DNA of 40,913 bases from Fragilaria crotonensis (GCA_022925895.1 JAKSYS010000579.1:1-40913), one strand, 5' to 3'; positions 10,143 through 21,358 are shown, counted from the stretch's first letter. The notes: generated from the letters alone by a model not told the origin. Numbers and translations: made by a program.

Positions 10143-12119
10143 ATGAACTCCCCGGAAATTAAATTTGGGCGCCTCTTGGCATCCACCGAGCAGCGCGTCC
10201 GACACGAAGCCGTGAGGCGGCTCCATGAATACCTCAAGGCGAGGTGTGCCTTGGACAATGAGGAGGGTGTGGGATTGTCGGAGATGGATTTGTTGAAATT
10301 GTGGAAGGGGCTTTGGTTTACGCTGTACATGGCCGATCGAGTGCCAGTTCAAGATGAACTTTCCAAGCAATTGGCGCAGATGATTTGGTGCGTCGCAGGG
10401 ACGGAGGAAGAAGACGAGTATGCCGCTAAGACATACCTTGAAATGTATGGCGCGGATGACGAGGAGGAGGACGATGATGATGATCCTGAAGTAATTATGC
10501 AAGAGATTGTCAACACCACTGGTCACGTTTACACTGATGATGATGACGATGAGGACGACGAAGACGAAGACGAGGAAGATCATGACGATCATGATCACGA
10601 CGAAAACGGAGCTTGCACAAAGGGCGAAGACGACGAGGAAGATGTTGATGCCAGCCTGATCCCTCATTGTCGTGGCGCTCATTTAGCTGCTCTCTTTATC
10701 AAGACCTTCTTCCAAACTGTGCGCCGTGAGTGGGGCCGCATGGACAAGTACCGTGTGGACAAGTTCTACACTCTGATGCGTCTCATGATGGAACAAGTCT
10801 ATGAGTACATGGCTAAACGCCACTGGAACCTTGGTATTGTTCGTCTCTTCAATGATATCATTTGCGACGAAGTTCTCATGCAGACCCCGAATGGGCTTCG
10901 ATTGCACCTAATTGATTTATCACTCGACGAGCTGGCCAAAGTTAATGCCAGAGCACCCATGCCTTTGACGGAAGCAACATTTGTGGATGTTTTAGAACCC
11001 TTTTTCGCCCTGGCGCAAGCCTGCAAGGACAAAGTTGTGCAAGCGCGGATCGTGGATAAGGTGTTGCATGGCTTTTTGGAGAAATACAGCGTCGTCTCAG
11101 AGGCGGCTCTGGCTGAGACCGAAGAGGAGAATTTCGTCATGACGGAAGTTCATGTTGGAACTGTGGCGGACTTTATCTTCTCGCTCGGAAGTGATTCTGA
11201 TACCAGAAACGAGTATCGTGAGACCCTATACTCCACATATAAGGATTACAAACGACGTTTGAAGCACGTGGGAAGAGATGTCGTCTTGGACCTGAATGAT
11301 GAAAATGCTGGAGATGGTGATGCAGAAGAAATGGAAGATGGCGAAGAAGCCCGTGTGATTGAAGTAGACGATCCAATCACGTACGTTGACGACACACTCG
11401 ACAACGAAGAGCCGCCGTCAAAAAAATCGAGATCCAAGGGGAACAATAAGAGCAAAGTAGCATCAGCAGAGGCGACGGTCGGATCCAAGGTTGAAAAGGG
11501 TGAAGGGAAGAAAGATGTTGCGGCAAAGGAGAAAGTCCGAGCCGAGGTTGGAATGGGAAGCAAGAAGCGAGTTCGAGCGTCGGCTGAGGAGGCGGAAGAG
11601 GAAGGACCCACGACCGAGAAGAAGTCGTCAAAGAAAAAGAAGAAGGCGAAGAAAGAGATTTCCGTGGAAACTGAGCCTCTGGTTGCGGAAGAACTCGTTG
11701 AAACAAGTGCTGCCGAGAAATCGAAGCCGAAGAAGAAGAAGCAGTCAGGATTCTCGCCTGCTCAGGAGGAGGTAATAACTATATCGTTAGCTTCCCAGCA
11801 ACAAGCAAAGGAGGCTACTGTTGCGACCGAGAAGAGCGATGACAATAAAGAAGAACCTATCAAAGACAAAAAGGAAAAGACTAAGCGAAAAGAAACTGAA
11901 GAAGAGAAGGAGGCGAGGCGAGTAAGCTTTGGCAAGGTAAACCATAGCAAGTCGCACAAGGCGTCGATGAAGGCTTTGCGAACAATGCCTCCCCCCAAGC
12001 TTGTGTCAGTTACCCCTGACAAGTCGATTCTTCTCAAGAAGAGCCCGGGGCCAGTAGCCACTTTAAAGAGCGGAGGGAAAGGGAAAGGTGGTCGCAAGAA
12101 GGCTTCTGACTACTTTTAA
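10143..12119 (+). CDS. RRP1: RRP1/NOP52 family nucleolar rRNA-processing protein
   Basis: This is an uninterrupted 658-codon frame from ATG 10143; the same frame is open upstream to 10029 without another ATG. The Nop52 domain (PF05997) begins at once: SPEIKFGRLLASTEQRVRHE, WKGLWFTLYMADRVPVQDEL and LAQMIWCV, then a long Asp/Glu insertion (residues about 106-170), then ALFIKTFFQTVRREWGRMDK, DKFYTLMRLMMEQVYEY, and RHWNLGIVRLFNDIICDEVL. The C-terminal half is Lys/Glu-rich and low-complexity, with many nuclear localisation-like clusters. Near residue 592 stands RRVSF, a classical RVxF protein phosphatase 1 docking motif, followed by GKVNHSKSHKASMKAL and TPDKSILLKK. RRP1 acts in processing of the 27S pre-rRNA for the large ribosomal subunit in the nucleolus. 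The N-terminus may extend upstream through a frame break (see the preceding region). Confidence 0.9.
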   Translation: MNSPEIKFGRLLASTEQRVRHEAVRRLHEYLKARCALDNEEGVGLSEMDLLKLWKGLWFTLYMADRVPVQDELSKQLAQMIWCVAGTEEEDEYAAKTYLEMYGADDEEEDDDDDPEVIMQEIVNTTGHVYTDDDDDEDDEDEDEEDHDDHDHDENGACTKGEDDEEDVDASLIPHCRGAHLAALFIKTFFQTVRREWGRMDKYRVDKFYTLMRLMMEQVYEYMAKRHWNLGIVRLFNDIICDEVLMQTPNGLRLHLIDLSLDELAKVNARAPMPLTEATFVDVLEPFFALAQACKDKVVQARIVDKVLHGFLEKYSVVSEAALAETEEENFVMTEVHVGTVADFIFSLGSDSDTRNEYRETLYSTYKDYKRRLKHVGRDVVLDLNDENAGDGDAEEMEDGEEARVIEVDDPITYVDDTLDNEEPPSKKSRSKGNNKSKVASAEATVGSKVEKGEGKKDVAAKEKVRAEVGMGSKKRVRASAEEAEEEGPTTEKKSSKKKKKAKKEISVETEPLVAEELVETSAAEKSKPKKKKQSGFSPAQEEVITISLASQQQAKEATVATEKSDDNKEEPIKDKKEKTKRKETEEEKEARRVSFGKVNHSKSHKASMKALRTMPPPKLVSVTPDKSILLKKSPGPVATLKSGGKGKGGRKKASDYF

Positions 12120-12519
12120 GGGAGGCATTTGCGATGTATACCACAGATCTTCTCTTTAAGATATCGTTAGTATTCTGCGGCACCTAGTGGGTTCGAGAGT
12201 TGCTTCCTTGACAGATGAGTCTAGTAGTTTATCCTGACGTTGTTCTTCGGTTAGGTCTCCATGTGTTCCGTGCAACGCCGAAAACACTTGATAATGCATA
12301 CTCCGAGAATGCACAATGCATGCAGAAGACAATGAGTGCGGAAACGTGGGATATGAAGATCGTAGTTGCATTGTCGCGACTCCCCACCCACCCGACATTT
12401 TTACGGTAGAAGTCTCTTGTCAACGGGGAGATGCTGGAAGCGTAGCACGTCATACAAGTAGTACTTGTAGTCTCTACAATGGGCGCAACACTACTAGCAC
12501 TTATCGTTCGCTGATTTGA
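12120..12519. other. Convergent intergenic region
   Basis: This 400-base spacer lies between the 3' ends of NOP52 (+) and the unknown gene (-). It holds a near-palindrome, ACAAGTAGTACTTGT, at about 12453-12467. No gene was recognised. Confidence 0.4.
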
Positions 12520-13819
12520 CTATTTTGAAATATGTAATTGCATAGATATAAATGAAACTGGCATTTCCATCGTTTGATCAGTCGTTGTATTCAGGACTCT
12601 CAGCACCATGGATCTCGAGTTCATCACTATTGACATTTCCAGCGGTGGGGCATGCACGTTTCCTAGATTGATCACTTCCAAATAGAGGATCAAAATTGGC
12701 ATCCTGGTCTTTTCAAACGTCCAGCCAAACAGCACACAAATTGTTGGTGAGACTGGACAAATCGGGCGGGGGTTACCTGCTACAGGACGGAACGTTGGAG
12801 GCTCCTTGAAGGCAGCTTTCTTGAAAACCCTGGTTGGGATCGCGTTTGCTCCAGGCTGATATGACGACAGGAGTCCAGTCATCTCAAGATTAAGCATTTG
12901 CACCCAGGTCTTTTTCTCTTCATGGTAATGCTTGACAAACTCAATTCCTGGGTGTTCAGCGACTATCGTTTTGATTGTAGTGAATTGCTCCTGGCATGGA
13001 AATGGCAGAGCAACTTCATAAGTGGACTTGAGTGTACCACTATTTGCTCCTGCAGTCTCCATCATCTCCCTGATCCTACAGGAGAGTTTGACACTCTTCG
13101 CACTGTCCTCGTCGTACATCAACTCTCCAGATGGAGAGGAGTATACGGCCAGAAGTTGAGAGGGCTGAAACATTATGTCAGGCCAGGCATAGGTGATCAC
13201 AACTGACCTCCCACCTGGCTGGATTGTTGCTGTAATATCCGTTTCACTACATCCAGATGGTAGGATGAATCTGATGGTGACGTGCTTGTTGGTACTACTG
13301 TCTTGCCACTCCCACAGTAGATGTGGAAGAAATGACGAGTTTGCTGCAGAGGCATGATTACAGGCACCAAAACCATCAGCCGCCATGCCATCTCTACCTC
13401 TAAAGTCATCCTCATCCTCAAACATCGAATCATTAGAAGCCTTGCTTGAAAAATTTGTACGACCTGGGAGGTGTTTGGAGAATGATGAGTCGTAGAATTG
13501 GAATTGTAAAAGCACCGAAAATGTGACATGTACTCACCAGCTGAGCTTTTGATTTCCATGGCACTGATATAGTCCCGTTGATATGTCTCAAAACTATTGC
13601 GAAAGCTGTTCTTGCCAAACTTTCCATAGATCTCTGGTCGTTTGTTGTACAAGCTCATGTACTTGGGACCTTCCTATTGAGTGATCCATCATTCATTCCC
13701 TTGATGATATCGCGACGGAGATAAATCCCCTCTGGCCCAGAATGGTTCCACTTCTTCTTTTTATCTTGATTAGATGATTCAAATGTTGATGAAACTCTTC
13801 CATTTCGTTGAAAACTCAT
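12520..13819 (-). CDS. Unknown protein, conserved-looking, at least two exons
   Basis: The best model starts at ATG 13819 (MSFQRNGRVSSTFESSNQ) and reads into KYMSLYNKRPEIYGKFGKNS after one missing base near 13664; alternatively it starts at ATG 13658. Exon 13538-13658 ends at a clean GTGAGT donor; the intron (13464-13537, 74 nt) ends in CTCCCAG, and exon 12520-13463 continues in phase. The protein has an acidic patch (MFEDEDDFRGRDGM), then a core with alternating strands: WEWQDSSTNKHVTIRFILPS, RSVVITYAWPDIM, STYEVALPFPCQEQFTTIK and TWVQMLNLEM. The strand pattern recalls small beta-sandwich chaperone-like or immunoglobulin-like folds, but I recognise no family. No transmembrane segment or signal peptide is seen. 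Confidence 0.65.
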
Positions 13820-14158
13820 GGTGATATTACAACTTTAGTGGAGAGGTGCAGTGGGGTGAAAAGTGAGAAATGAAATGATGAGATGGAAGCTTTTTGTGTG
13901 TGCGCTTCATGTTCAAAAACGGCGGCGGCAACAATTCCAAATTTGTATGGCTATTTTAATCGATTTCCGGTCATCCTCGGAGGAGTGTTCCGGCTTCGGC
14001 GGCGGACCTTGATCGAAATGAGAACACTCTCTTGCTTCGCTCAGTGTCCACGTCACGCCACTCATCGGAAATCTGAAAATCCGACAGCACGGCTACATGT
14101 GTTACAGCTCTTGCTGTTGCACTACAAATTCCGATCACAATTTGCCTCAGGTATCACC

Positions 14159-15870
14159 ATGACAATTCTGACGAAAGATCGGCTGGATGAGGTTGTCGCC
14201 GCTGTCAAGGAGACTCTTTCGGATCCTAAGATTCGTGCTGTGAACCAGCGAGCGGTTCAAGCCAAGGTATGGCACCACCAGCCGGCTGTCGCTGCTTGTT
14301 TGACGGATTTGCGAAAAGAGGAAGAGGAGATCCGGACAAGAATTTTGAAGCTCGTGAGTCACCTTGTGTACCATTTTCACGACCGTACGGTAGATGCAAC
14401 TTTGGCCCGCGCTGGAATCTTGCAGGACGATAGAGTGAATGCTGGGTCCTCTCTTGACAAGAAAGACGCTATTGATTTGTTCTGTCTGGATGCCAAGGAG
14501 CGACTCTATCTAGTGATGAATCATTATGGGTGGTTGCAAGAATTCTTTCGCGCTTTTCCCATGCACTTTTATGAAAACAGCTTTCAATTCGTTCACAATA
14601 TACCTAAAAAGAAATTGAAGGTTAAGGTGAAGGTTGTTGGCCTTGGAATTGGGGGTTCCATGGCTATTAGCGGACTTGCCAAGGCTGGGATTGAATGCGC
14701 CGTTGGATACGAGAAACGTGTCGAGTCTGGTGTTAGTAGTGTCGGAAGTCGATATCAGAATGCTTCATGGCGTGCGTACGACGTAGCGCGAGACCTCTTA
14801 GACGAAGCCGCTTATGATCACCTCATCGAGTATCGTCAGCGCTTTACGGTGACCTTCGATGATGGCACGACCAAGATGGTGACTTCTGATCGTGTCCAAA
14901 TCATTCTTGGTGACGCCATTGAGGTGGCTCAAGCGTCTGCGAAGCGATACGGTGCGAAGCTGGTGTTCGGTGCCAATGCAGATCAGTTCTTCGACAGTGA
15001 CTCCGTCGAAGAACCAGTTGATATTGTAGCGCTGTTCGCAGGAGCGCACACATCTCAAATGTTTCCTGGACTCGCGGAGGAAATGAGTATTCACTCTTGG
15101 CCCGATATAAGTTCCGTTTGTGACATGTGGCTTCGTATTAAGCCTAGTGAGAAGAAGGACTTCTATTGTATTCGATCCGGGGAGGTCGGTGCCGAACATT
15201 GGCACTACACGATAGAGAGTGCCCGAAATACTGTTGAGGACGTCGTCCGTGTTCAGAACAGTCTGGTCAGCCAATACCAGTGGAGCTGCAAGAAGATGGT
15301 GGATGCGTCGGAGGAAGAGAAGGAGATTTTGAAAAGGAAATTTGAAGGGCAAATGGCACAGCTCGACGCCGTCAAAAAGTTCATGAATGAAACTGACGGT
15401 GGACGCTTCGACTACATCTTCACGAACGCCCCAAGTAATGAGCACAACGCAAGGAAGCGCGAGGAAGCAAGCGCTGACGGTACCGTGGTTCTAGAAGGGG
15501 GATATGTTGTGGATGTGAAGTTCGCATCGAATGCAATGGTGAATAAGTCCGGAGACTTGCTCTCCAAGTTTGCCACAGATTTGATTGTCATGGGCGGTGA
15601 TGCGTGTGTACCACCGAATCCCCAGGCAGCATATGGAGCGACACTGGCGTGTGAAAGTGCGCAAATGGTGGTGCAATTGGCGACATCGTATGGCCACCTT
15701 AACTCTATCATTCAAGACTTAGATGACTTCGATCAGATGTCGGAGCTAAAGAGCAGGTTCAGGAATTGAAGGATCTGTTTGCTGCCTACTATGCTGCCAA
15801 GAGCAGATCTGAGAATTACTTCCAATGGGTCCAAACTCATATGCAATATCTATTCCCTGCCAAACAGTAA
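14159..15870 (+). CDS. Large Rossmann-fold oxidoreductase-like protein, probably FAD/NAD(P)-binding
   Basis: The protein of about 570 residues starts at MTILTKDRLDEVVAAVKETL (14159). A helical N-terminal domain is followed near residues 159-177 by the dinucleotide-binding signature VKVVGLGIGGSMAISGLAKA, a glutamate-ended second strand (CAVGYEKRVESG), VDIVALFAGAHTSQMFPGL in the middle, and near the end LIVMGGDACVPPNPQAAYGA, which resembles the C-terminal FAD-contact strand of flavoprotein monooxygenases (GDAAhxxxPxxxxG). So an FAD-dependent enzyme is likely, with unknown substrate. The frame stops at 15769, but the next frame continues at once with EQVQELKDLFAAYYAAKS to a stop at 15868-15870; one missing base near 15749 would join them. 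An upstream in-frame extension from 13883 (or MRTLSCFAQ at 14021) could encode a targeting sequence. Confidence 0.7.
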
Positions 15871-16083
15871 TAAAGAGGGTAGTTAGGCCGAATGCCTTGG
15901 AGGATTGTCAGCGTGATCAACTTGAAAGTTATCTTGTCTGATGTATCATATGACATTGCAAACCATATCATTTACTAAGCCAAAGAACTGAGTTATTGAA
16001 AGGCACTTTTTCCTATCTAGCAAGGCAATGCAACTAATCTACTACTAGCTAGCGCGAGACAAGGAGTTGATAAATCAACGAAG

Positions 16084-17662
16084 CATCGGCGCAGACCCTC
16101 ATCTCACGTCAATTCCGCGAGCAACGTCCGGTTGTTGCCACGAAGTTCCTCGTTCCATTGATTCGTGCGATCGCCGTCGATCGCCTGGTGGGACTTCATC
16201 GCCAAAAGATGCTTGAGGAGTCAAGTTTGCGGGAACAGTACACTGGCGGTGCATCCTCTGGCCATATTCACTCATCGTCAAAAAGGATCAATGGAGGTTG
16301 CTACTTGAGGTCGTACTCCAAACCAAGCTCTAGCGCGATGCCTTGCTCATCCGTGCCCTGTTTGACTTTGTAACCTCAAAGGCGTTCCCAATTCATGATA
16401 TCCCTTTCCTCACTCCTTGAGCGTCAGAAGCAGGTTGTCGGGCATGGACGTGTCAGTCGTCGCCTATCTCTCCCATGTTCCTCCAATCTGTGGTGCAGAA
16501 CCATATCTGGATGGAAGATGGGCGGATGGTTGAGAATGACTTAGCACAGGACCATTTCTTCCACAGAAATTCCTTGATATGGTTGCACTTTTGCTGCAAA
16601 ACTTCTCTCGAACGAAAGAAAAGTCATCATGACGAATAGATTTGGGATGTTCCAGTTTGTACGAACTTCACATCATTTGTGGCAACGAAAATCGCATCAG
16701 TCCTTGCTACAAGAGGAATCCCTGGATCGCCAACCTGTGCAAGTGAGAAAGAGTCGATCCCACGACAGTCTTTCCTCTCTTCGTTGGTGCAAGCGGCAAG
16801 CCACCACCCAACCTTGAAGGCTGAGCTGGGATAGCCTGTTTGGGAACATTCAAAAGCGGGATATCCTTCAGATCACCTTGTCGAACATGTATTCCCAACA
16901 ACCAGCTGTCGTTGTCGGCGGCGGTCTGACTGATGTTGCTTGAATGGCGTTAATGACTTGTGGTGCCAACTTTCTAGATTGATGAAAGGGAGCAAAACGT
17001 CATCGCGATGAGGCTGATTCCGGAAGACTATGATGGAGGTCACCATACGAGCACGTCAAGAGATGTGCCTGACGGCAGGATTCGGATCTCACAACGTCTT
17101 CCGTCGCCACCGCTCCGGTCGAACCATGCCATTTTGTGGTCCCAGCCGGCGGAGTATCACGCAATGCACGGATAATCGCACCACGCCGCAGAGTCCGTCG
17201 TATGGAATGGATCCATCCGTGCGGACTGCCAACGCACCATCCGGCGACCGATGTCTGATCAGCGCAACCGCCAAGTTTGCCACGCGGCGCATTGATTGGT
17301 TACGATCCGCAGTTGGGCAGGAAGGAGAATTAGAAATCTGTCCTGTCGAGCCCATGAAAGCGTCCCAATAACTGAGTTCGCAGACGGATGTGGACCACGA
17401 ACGTCATCAGGTTGAGCATTTGCTTGACCGCAATATTGACGTGCCCACGAAAGGAGAAACCGAAATAGCATCACCGATAACACAAAGCCGTTATCCGCAG
17501 TATGTTTCCACCTATTCTTCCGACGCTTTCTGTTTACGATACGGAATCTTCATCCCAACACGATGCATACACCTTGTTTCCAATGTTTTTCAGTCACGAA
17601 CAGACTTATGGTAAACCGCAGATGCAACGGTCCATCGGCATTAACAAGGAGAAGTAACAGAC
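16084..17662 (+). other. Coding-like fragments in several frames, unidentified; possible decayed gene
   Basis: Plus-strand segments have protein-like composition but are broken. At 16084-16370 an open frame reads RQFREQRPVVATKFLVPLIR and AVDRLVGLHRQKMLEES. Around 16410-16620 two overlapping frames give ALFDFVTSKAFPIHDIPF and FLQSVVQNHIWMEDGRMVEN. At 17530-17650 a frame reads YDTESSSQHDAYTLFPMFFS then QRSIGINKEK. Minus-strand frames over 16690-16900 are also open, so even the strand is not certain. Given the frame breaks in the neighbouring channel gene, this may be one more gene with many indels. I recognise no domain. Confidence 0.25.
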
Positions 17663-18040
17663 CTCATGCATGCTACATACACGTAGGCTGCGGGACCGAT
17701 GGCTTGCAATGTTTGACGGATGTTGGTGGGAGAAGAGATGGAGGCGGCAGCTGAGAGGGCTGGCACAAATAAGTTCAGTAGTACACGGTATGCGTATTAT
17801 AAAGGTGCGTACAATACAGCATGCCAATCTGAGGTGACCGATCCTAATCATATGAACATAGTATGCATACCTGGTAGCGATGATAGAGGTATTTCTTGCA
17901 CGTTTCTACCTGAACATACTTCAACTGGAAGGTCCGGCAATACACTTAACGAACAAGGTCGAATTCACGCTGGCCGGAGGCAAAATCATTTCCGTTCTGT
18001 GTCTGGCTGGTGCTAAACTGTTATGCCAGCGTCATCGTCG

Positions 18041-18286
18041 TTTGCTGACACTTGCTGACGAAAAGACAGATCTGCTGACATCCGCTGACAAAACGAATTT
18101 GCTGACGTCTGCGACGAAATTGAATCTGTTGACATTTTCTGATGCTGATACGAAAACGAGTTTTTTCCAGCAAGCGGGTGATGCTGACATCTTCTGACGT
18201 TTGCTGACGAGAATCAGTTTGCTGGACATTTGCTGACGAGCAAATCTGCTTCATATCGAGAAAAAGAAATCTGCTGACATTTGCTA
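18041..18286 (+). repeat. Degenerate TGCTGAC-type short repeat cluster
   Basis: About a dozen copies of a core TTTGCTGAC/ATCTGCTGAC, separated by 1 to about 20 bases, are packed into 245 bases; the first two are in direct succession (18041 and 18050). Spacers are irregular, so it is not CRISPR. It looks like a decayed minisatellite or a cluster of protein-binding sites about 300-540 bases upstream of the channel gene. Confidence 0.7.
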
Positions 18287-18581
18287 GAACCTGCCAGCTC
18301 AATGATACGAAAGATCCCAAGCTCTAATCACGCCGGCCGGTCGCTGGTGCGCACATCCTTAAGGTACATCTTGTTAACTGCGATAGCTTGGGCCGGACCT
18401 TCCTGGTACTTGGAATGAGAGACGTAAACACACTACCAAAGTTAGAGAGTAGACAATAGACGGAAGATACAGCATCACAACATCTCCCCTCATCACATCA
18501 TCGAATCTTCTCGATCGTGCACAAGTCCCTTGGTGTACGGTACGATCTGGATTACAACCTGATCCACCGAATCTGCGCACA

Positions 18582-21358
18582 ATGGCCTCGTCAGCGTGCG
18601 CACGAATTGTCCGCCTGATTACTCGAACGATCCCATCAAAGATCATGAGAAGGATATGACATGGGGTCGCCGTTTGGCTCGATACCTTCTCGGTATGGTT
18701 GGTACAATCCTCACCAAGGCCGACATCATGCGAACGCGCCCTCAATCGACACAGCGTGAGTACTTTGAACACGTCACGCAGCATTTTCACACCGGATGAA
18801 CGTGAGATTGATGTCAATCGCAAGGCCGAGGTCGGGAAACATGAGGCACCCAACCCTTTATTCCGTTTTGGGGACACCAGAGGCGGATCTTGGAGATTTT
18901 GGCATTGAGTTGGTGAGTTTCGCTTGATGAGAAAATTGAGATTTACAGTACCTCCCTGGGATTACTAACTTGATGGCATCCTTACAGGTGTCTATTTTTA
19001 TACGTTGCGACTTTTGGCTGTCATCATGCTGTTGGCAGGGTTGATTAACGTGCCGAACTTATCTTTTTCTTTTCAGACCGCTATAATCCAATGAATGAAA
19101 GCATCACACGGCTCTCGTTGAGGGCCAGTGCAATTTGCACCAGATACATGGGCTGCGTGCCCTACCTGTACGAAAGAAGATTGGGATAGGTTTCCACCGA
19201 CGTATGATCGATACGCTGAAGTTCAATCCGATGATGGCAGTGTCCTATCGTTCATCAAGGTGAACCAGTGTGAGATCACGAACGGAGTCGGCTTAGTCTC
19301 TTACGTATCCCTTCTTTTCATTTGCGTGGCTATCCTTGTACTTCAGAAGACTACTGAAAGTCAGCTGATCAACCTCGACAACGCATCACTGACAACCACA
19401 GACTATGCTGTGGAAGTTAGGAATCCGCCGAAAGACGCCCGTGATCCCGACGAATGGAAACAATTCTTCGATCAGTTTGGTCAAGTAGCATCTATCACAG
19501 TTGCTTTGGACAACGAAGAGTTGGTCCGAGCTCTCCTGCTTCGTCGTACATTGATGTCGAAGCTTGAGGACTTGCTTCCACCTGGTCTCAAGCTGAATCC
19601 TGACAACCTTGACGTCGCTGTTCGTGAGGCATTGCCCTCACCCTGCTGCAAAGATGCATGATGGCGAATGATGCCAATGCTATCAAAAGCAAGATCGACT
19701 CTATTGACAAGAAGATACAGCTGGATTTGTCAAAGCGAGTCTACGAGGTTTCGAATGTTTTCGTCATTTTTGAAAAGCAGGCGACTCAACAGACTGTGCT
19801 CCAGCAAATGTCCGTTGGCGGCTTCCATGTCATGATGAACCATACGTCGATGCTTCCGGAAAATCTCCGATTTCGTGGACACCACGTATTGAGCATTGGC
19901 GAGCCTCCCGAGCCATCGAGCGTGCGCTGGCAAGATTTGGACGAGTTTTGTCGTCCAATTCTGGCAGCGAGTCGTCACAGTGTCGATTACCGTGGCACTT
20001 ATCGTCGCATCGTGCTTTCTTGTTGTGCGCGTTCGCAACGACTTTGGCACTGCATACGCTGCCATGACGATATCGGCGACCAACTCCATGTTTCCCTCCT
20101 TGTGCCTTTATATTACCGACGTTGAGTCTCATCGTTCCGAGAACTCGAGGCAAGCAAGTTACTACTTCAAGGTTACCGCTTCGATGTGGATCTTGACCAC
20201 TATTCTTACTGCGTACTTGACTCCATTTACTGATACACTAAACGATGAGCGGAAATCCTTGATTCCAGCAATGTACGCCATTTTCATTACAGAGCTCTTA
20301 AAGACGCCCATCACCAAGGTTTTGGATCTTCCTGGTCAGTTCTACCGCCACATTCTCGCCCCGAGAGCCCCAGATCAGCGCCGAATGAATGCATACTTCA
20401 GGGGTGCGAAGTATCATCTATCTGAGCGGTACACGGTGAGTTCTCGTTGGGAGGTGTTGCTTTGTCGATGTTTGGACCCCATTAACGTCTCCGTGTGTCT
20501 GATTTCAGGATATGACAAACGTTCTCTTTCTTACCTTCTATTATGCGATGCTTTTTCCTGCGGGATTCTTCTGGGCTGCGGCAACCCTTTCGGTGCGCTA
20601 CTGGGTGGATAAATTCTGCCTTCTTCGCAGTTGGTCGCCAGCGCCAGCATTAGGCACTTCGATTGCGGATCTGAGCCGAGTCTTCTTCTTCCCTGGCGCT
20701 GTAGTTGCCTATGCCATCATGTCATCTTACAACTTTGCCTCCTTCCCATACGACAATGCGTGTGTTGATGACTCGGTCTCCAGTGCCTATGTTGGGTCCT
20801 TTCCGGGCTGACCGCGGCTGGCCAGCCTGTTCAATTTTCGATTGGGGAAGGTGAAAGTACGTTTCGGTATTGCAATCAAGACATGTTGCGTTATAAACCA
20901 TGGCCAGCCTTTCCCGCTGTCCCTTCATCGCAGCCTGAAGATGGCGAATGGATGGCGCCTGGACAAGAGTTCACTGTCGTGTTCGGATGGACATCTGTGG
21001 TTGTCGGTGCCTTTGTCCTTCTCCTGTACTTCAACGCCCTCCGGAAGTTTCTTCGGTACTTTTTCTATGGTGGATTCGCCAGCCATGACAAGCCCCAGAG
21101 TAAAGGCTTCTCAGCATGCAGCGATATTTTTGGTTACATTCCTCAGTTTAAGCTTGAGGGGATCTATTTCCCACGCTCCTGTGCGACGTCGATGGGGTCA
21201 GTCATGATTTGATCGATTGGGAAGACCATTCGGATCCCTCGAAGAAGTCGCACAATGCCATCTATGATGTGGCTGGGGTGACCAAGCATACAGAAGCAGA
21301 GTCGGTATTGAGCATTGTGAGGGCTTGGCGTCCAGGAGAGGCGAATAGCAAACGTTAA
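18582..21358 (+). pseudogene. OSCA/CSC1/TMEM63-type channel gene with about ten frame breaks
   Basis: Read across frames, the protein is continuous. N-terminal blocks are MTWGRRLARYL, RYGWYNPHQGRHHANAPSID, FTPDEREIDVNRKAEVG, MRHPTLYSVLGTPEADLGDF and a membrane helix YTLRLLAVIMLLAGLINVP. A second helix follows (VSYVSLLFICVAILVL), then a cytosolic domain (YAVEVRNPP, SNVFVIFEKQATQQT) with the family phrase PSSVRWQDLDE, and the pore helices: VTVSITVALIVASCFLVV, MWILTTILTAYLTPF, LFLTFYYAMLFPAGFFWAAA, VFFFPGAVVAYAIMSSY and FTVVFGWTSVVVGAFVLLLY. OSCA/CSC1 proteins are mechano- or osmosensitive cation channels. Two introns are clear: 18913-18987 (TACTAAC branch) and 20436-20508. Breaks lie near 18685, 18755, 18778, 18836, 19075, 19140, 19655, 19945, 20805 and 21172, mostly one lost base. 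Protein conservation on both sides of each break argues for consensus error or very recent inactivation. The start is tentative. Confidence 0.78.

Larger units (their letters stand above)
15871..18581. other. Long spacer without a confident gene
   Basis: Apart from the coding-like fragments (16084-17662) and the TGCTGAC repeat (18041-18286), I see nothing assignable here. A 167-codon minus-strand frame at 18374-18877 is antisense to the first exon of the channel gene. Confidence 0.4.

Noticed and set aside
10098-10682. 194-codon minus-strand frame, rich in Val/Ile
   Set aside because: Antisense shadow of the acidic tract of NOP52.
14798-15445. 215-codon minus-strand frame
   Set aside because: Antisense to the oxidoreductase-like gene; no protein features.
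18041-18286. CRISPR array
   Set aside because: Repeat units are short, degenerate and irregularly spaced; the genome is eukaryotic.
18374-18877. 167-codon minus-strand frame
   Set aside because: Overlaps the conserved first exon of the channel gene on the opposite strand.
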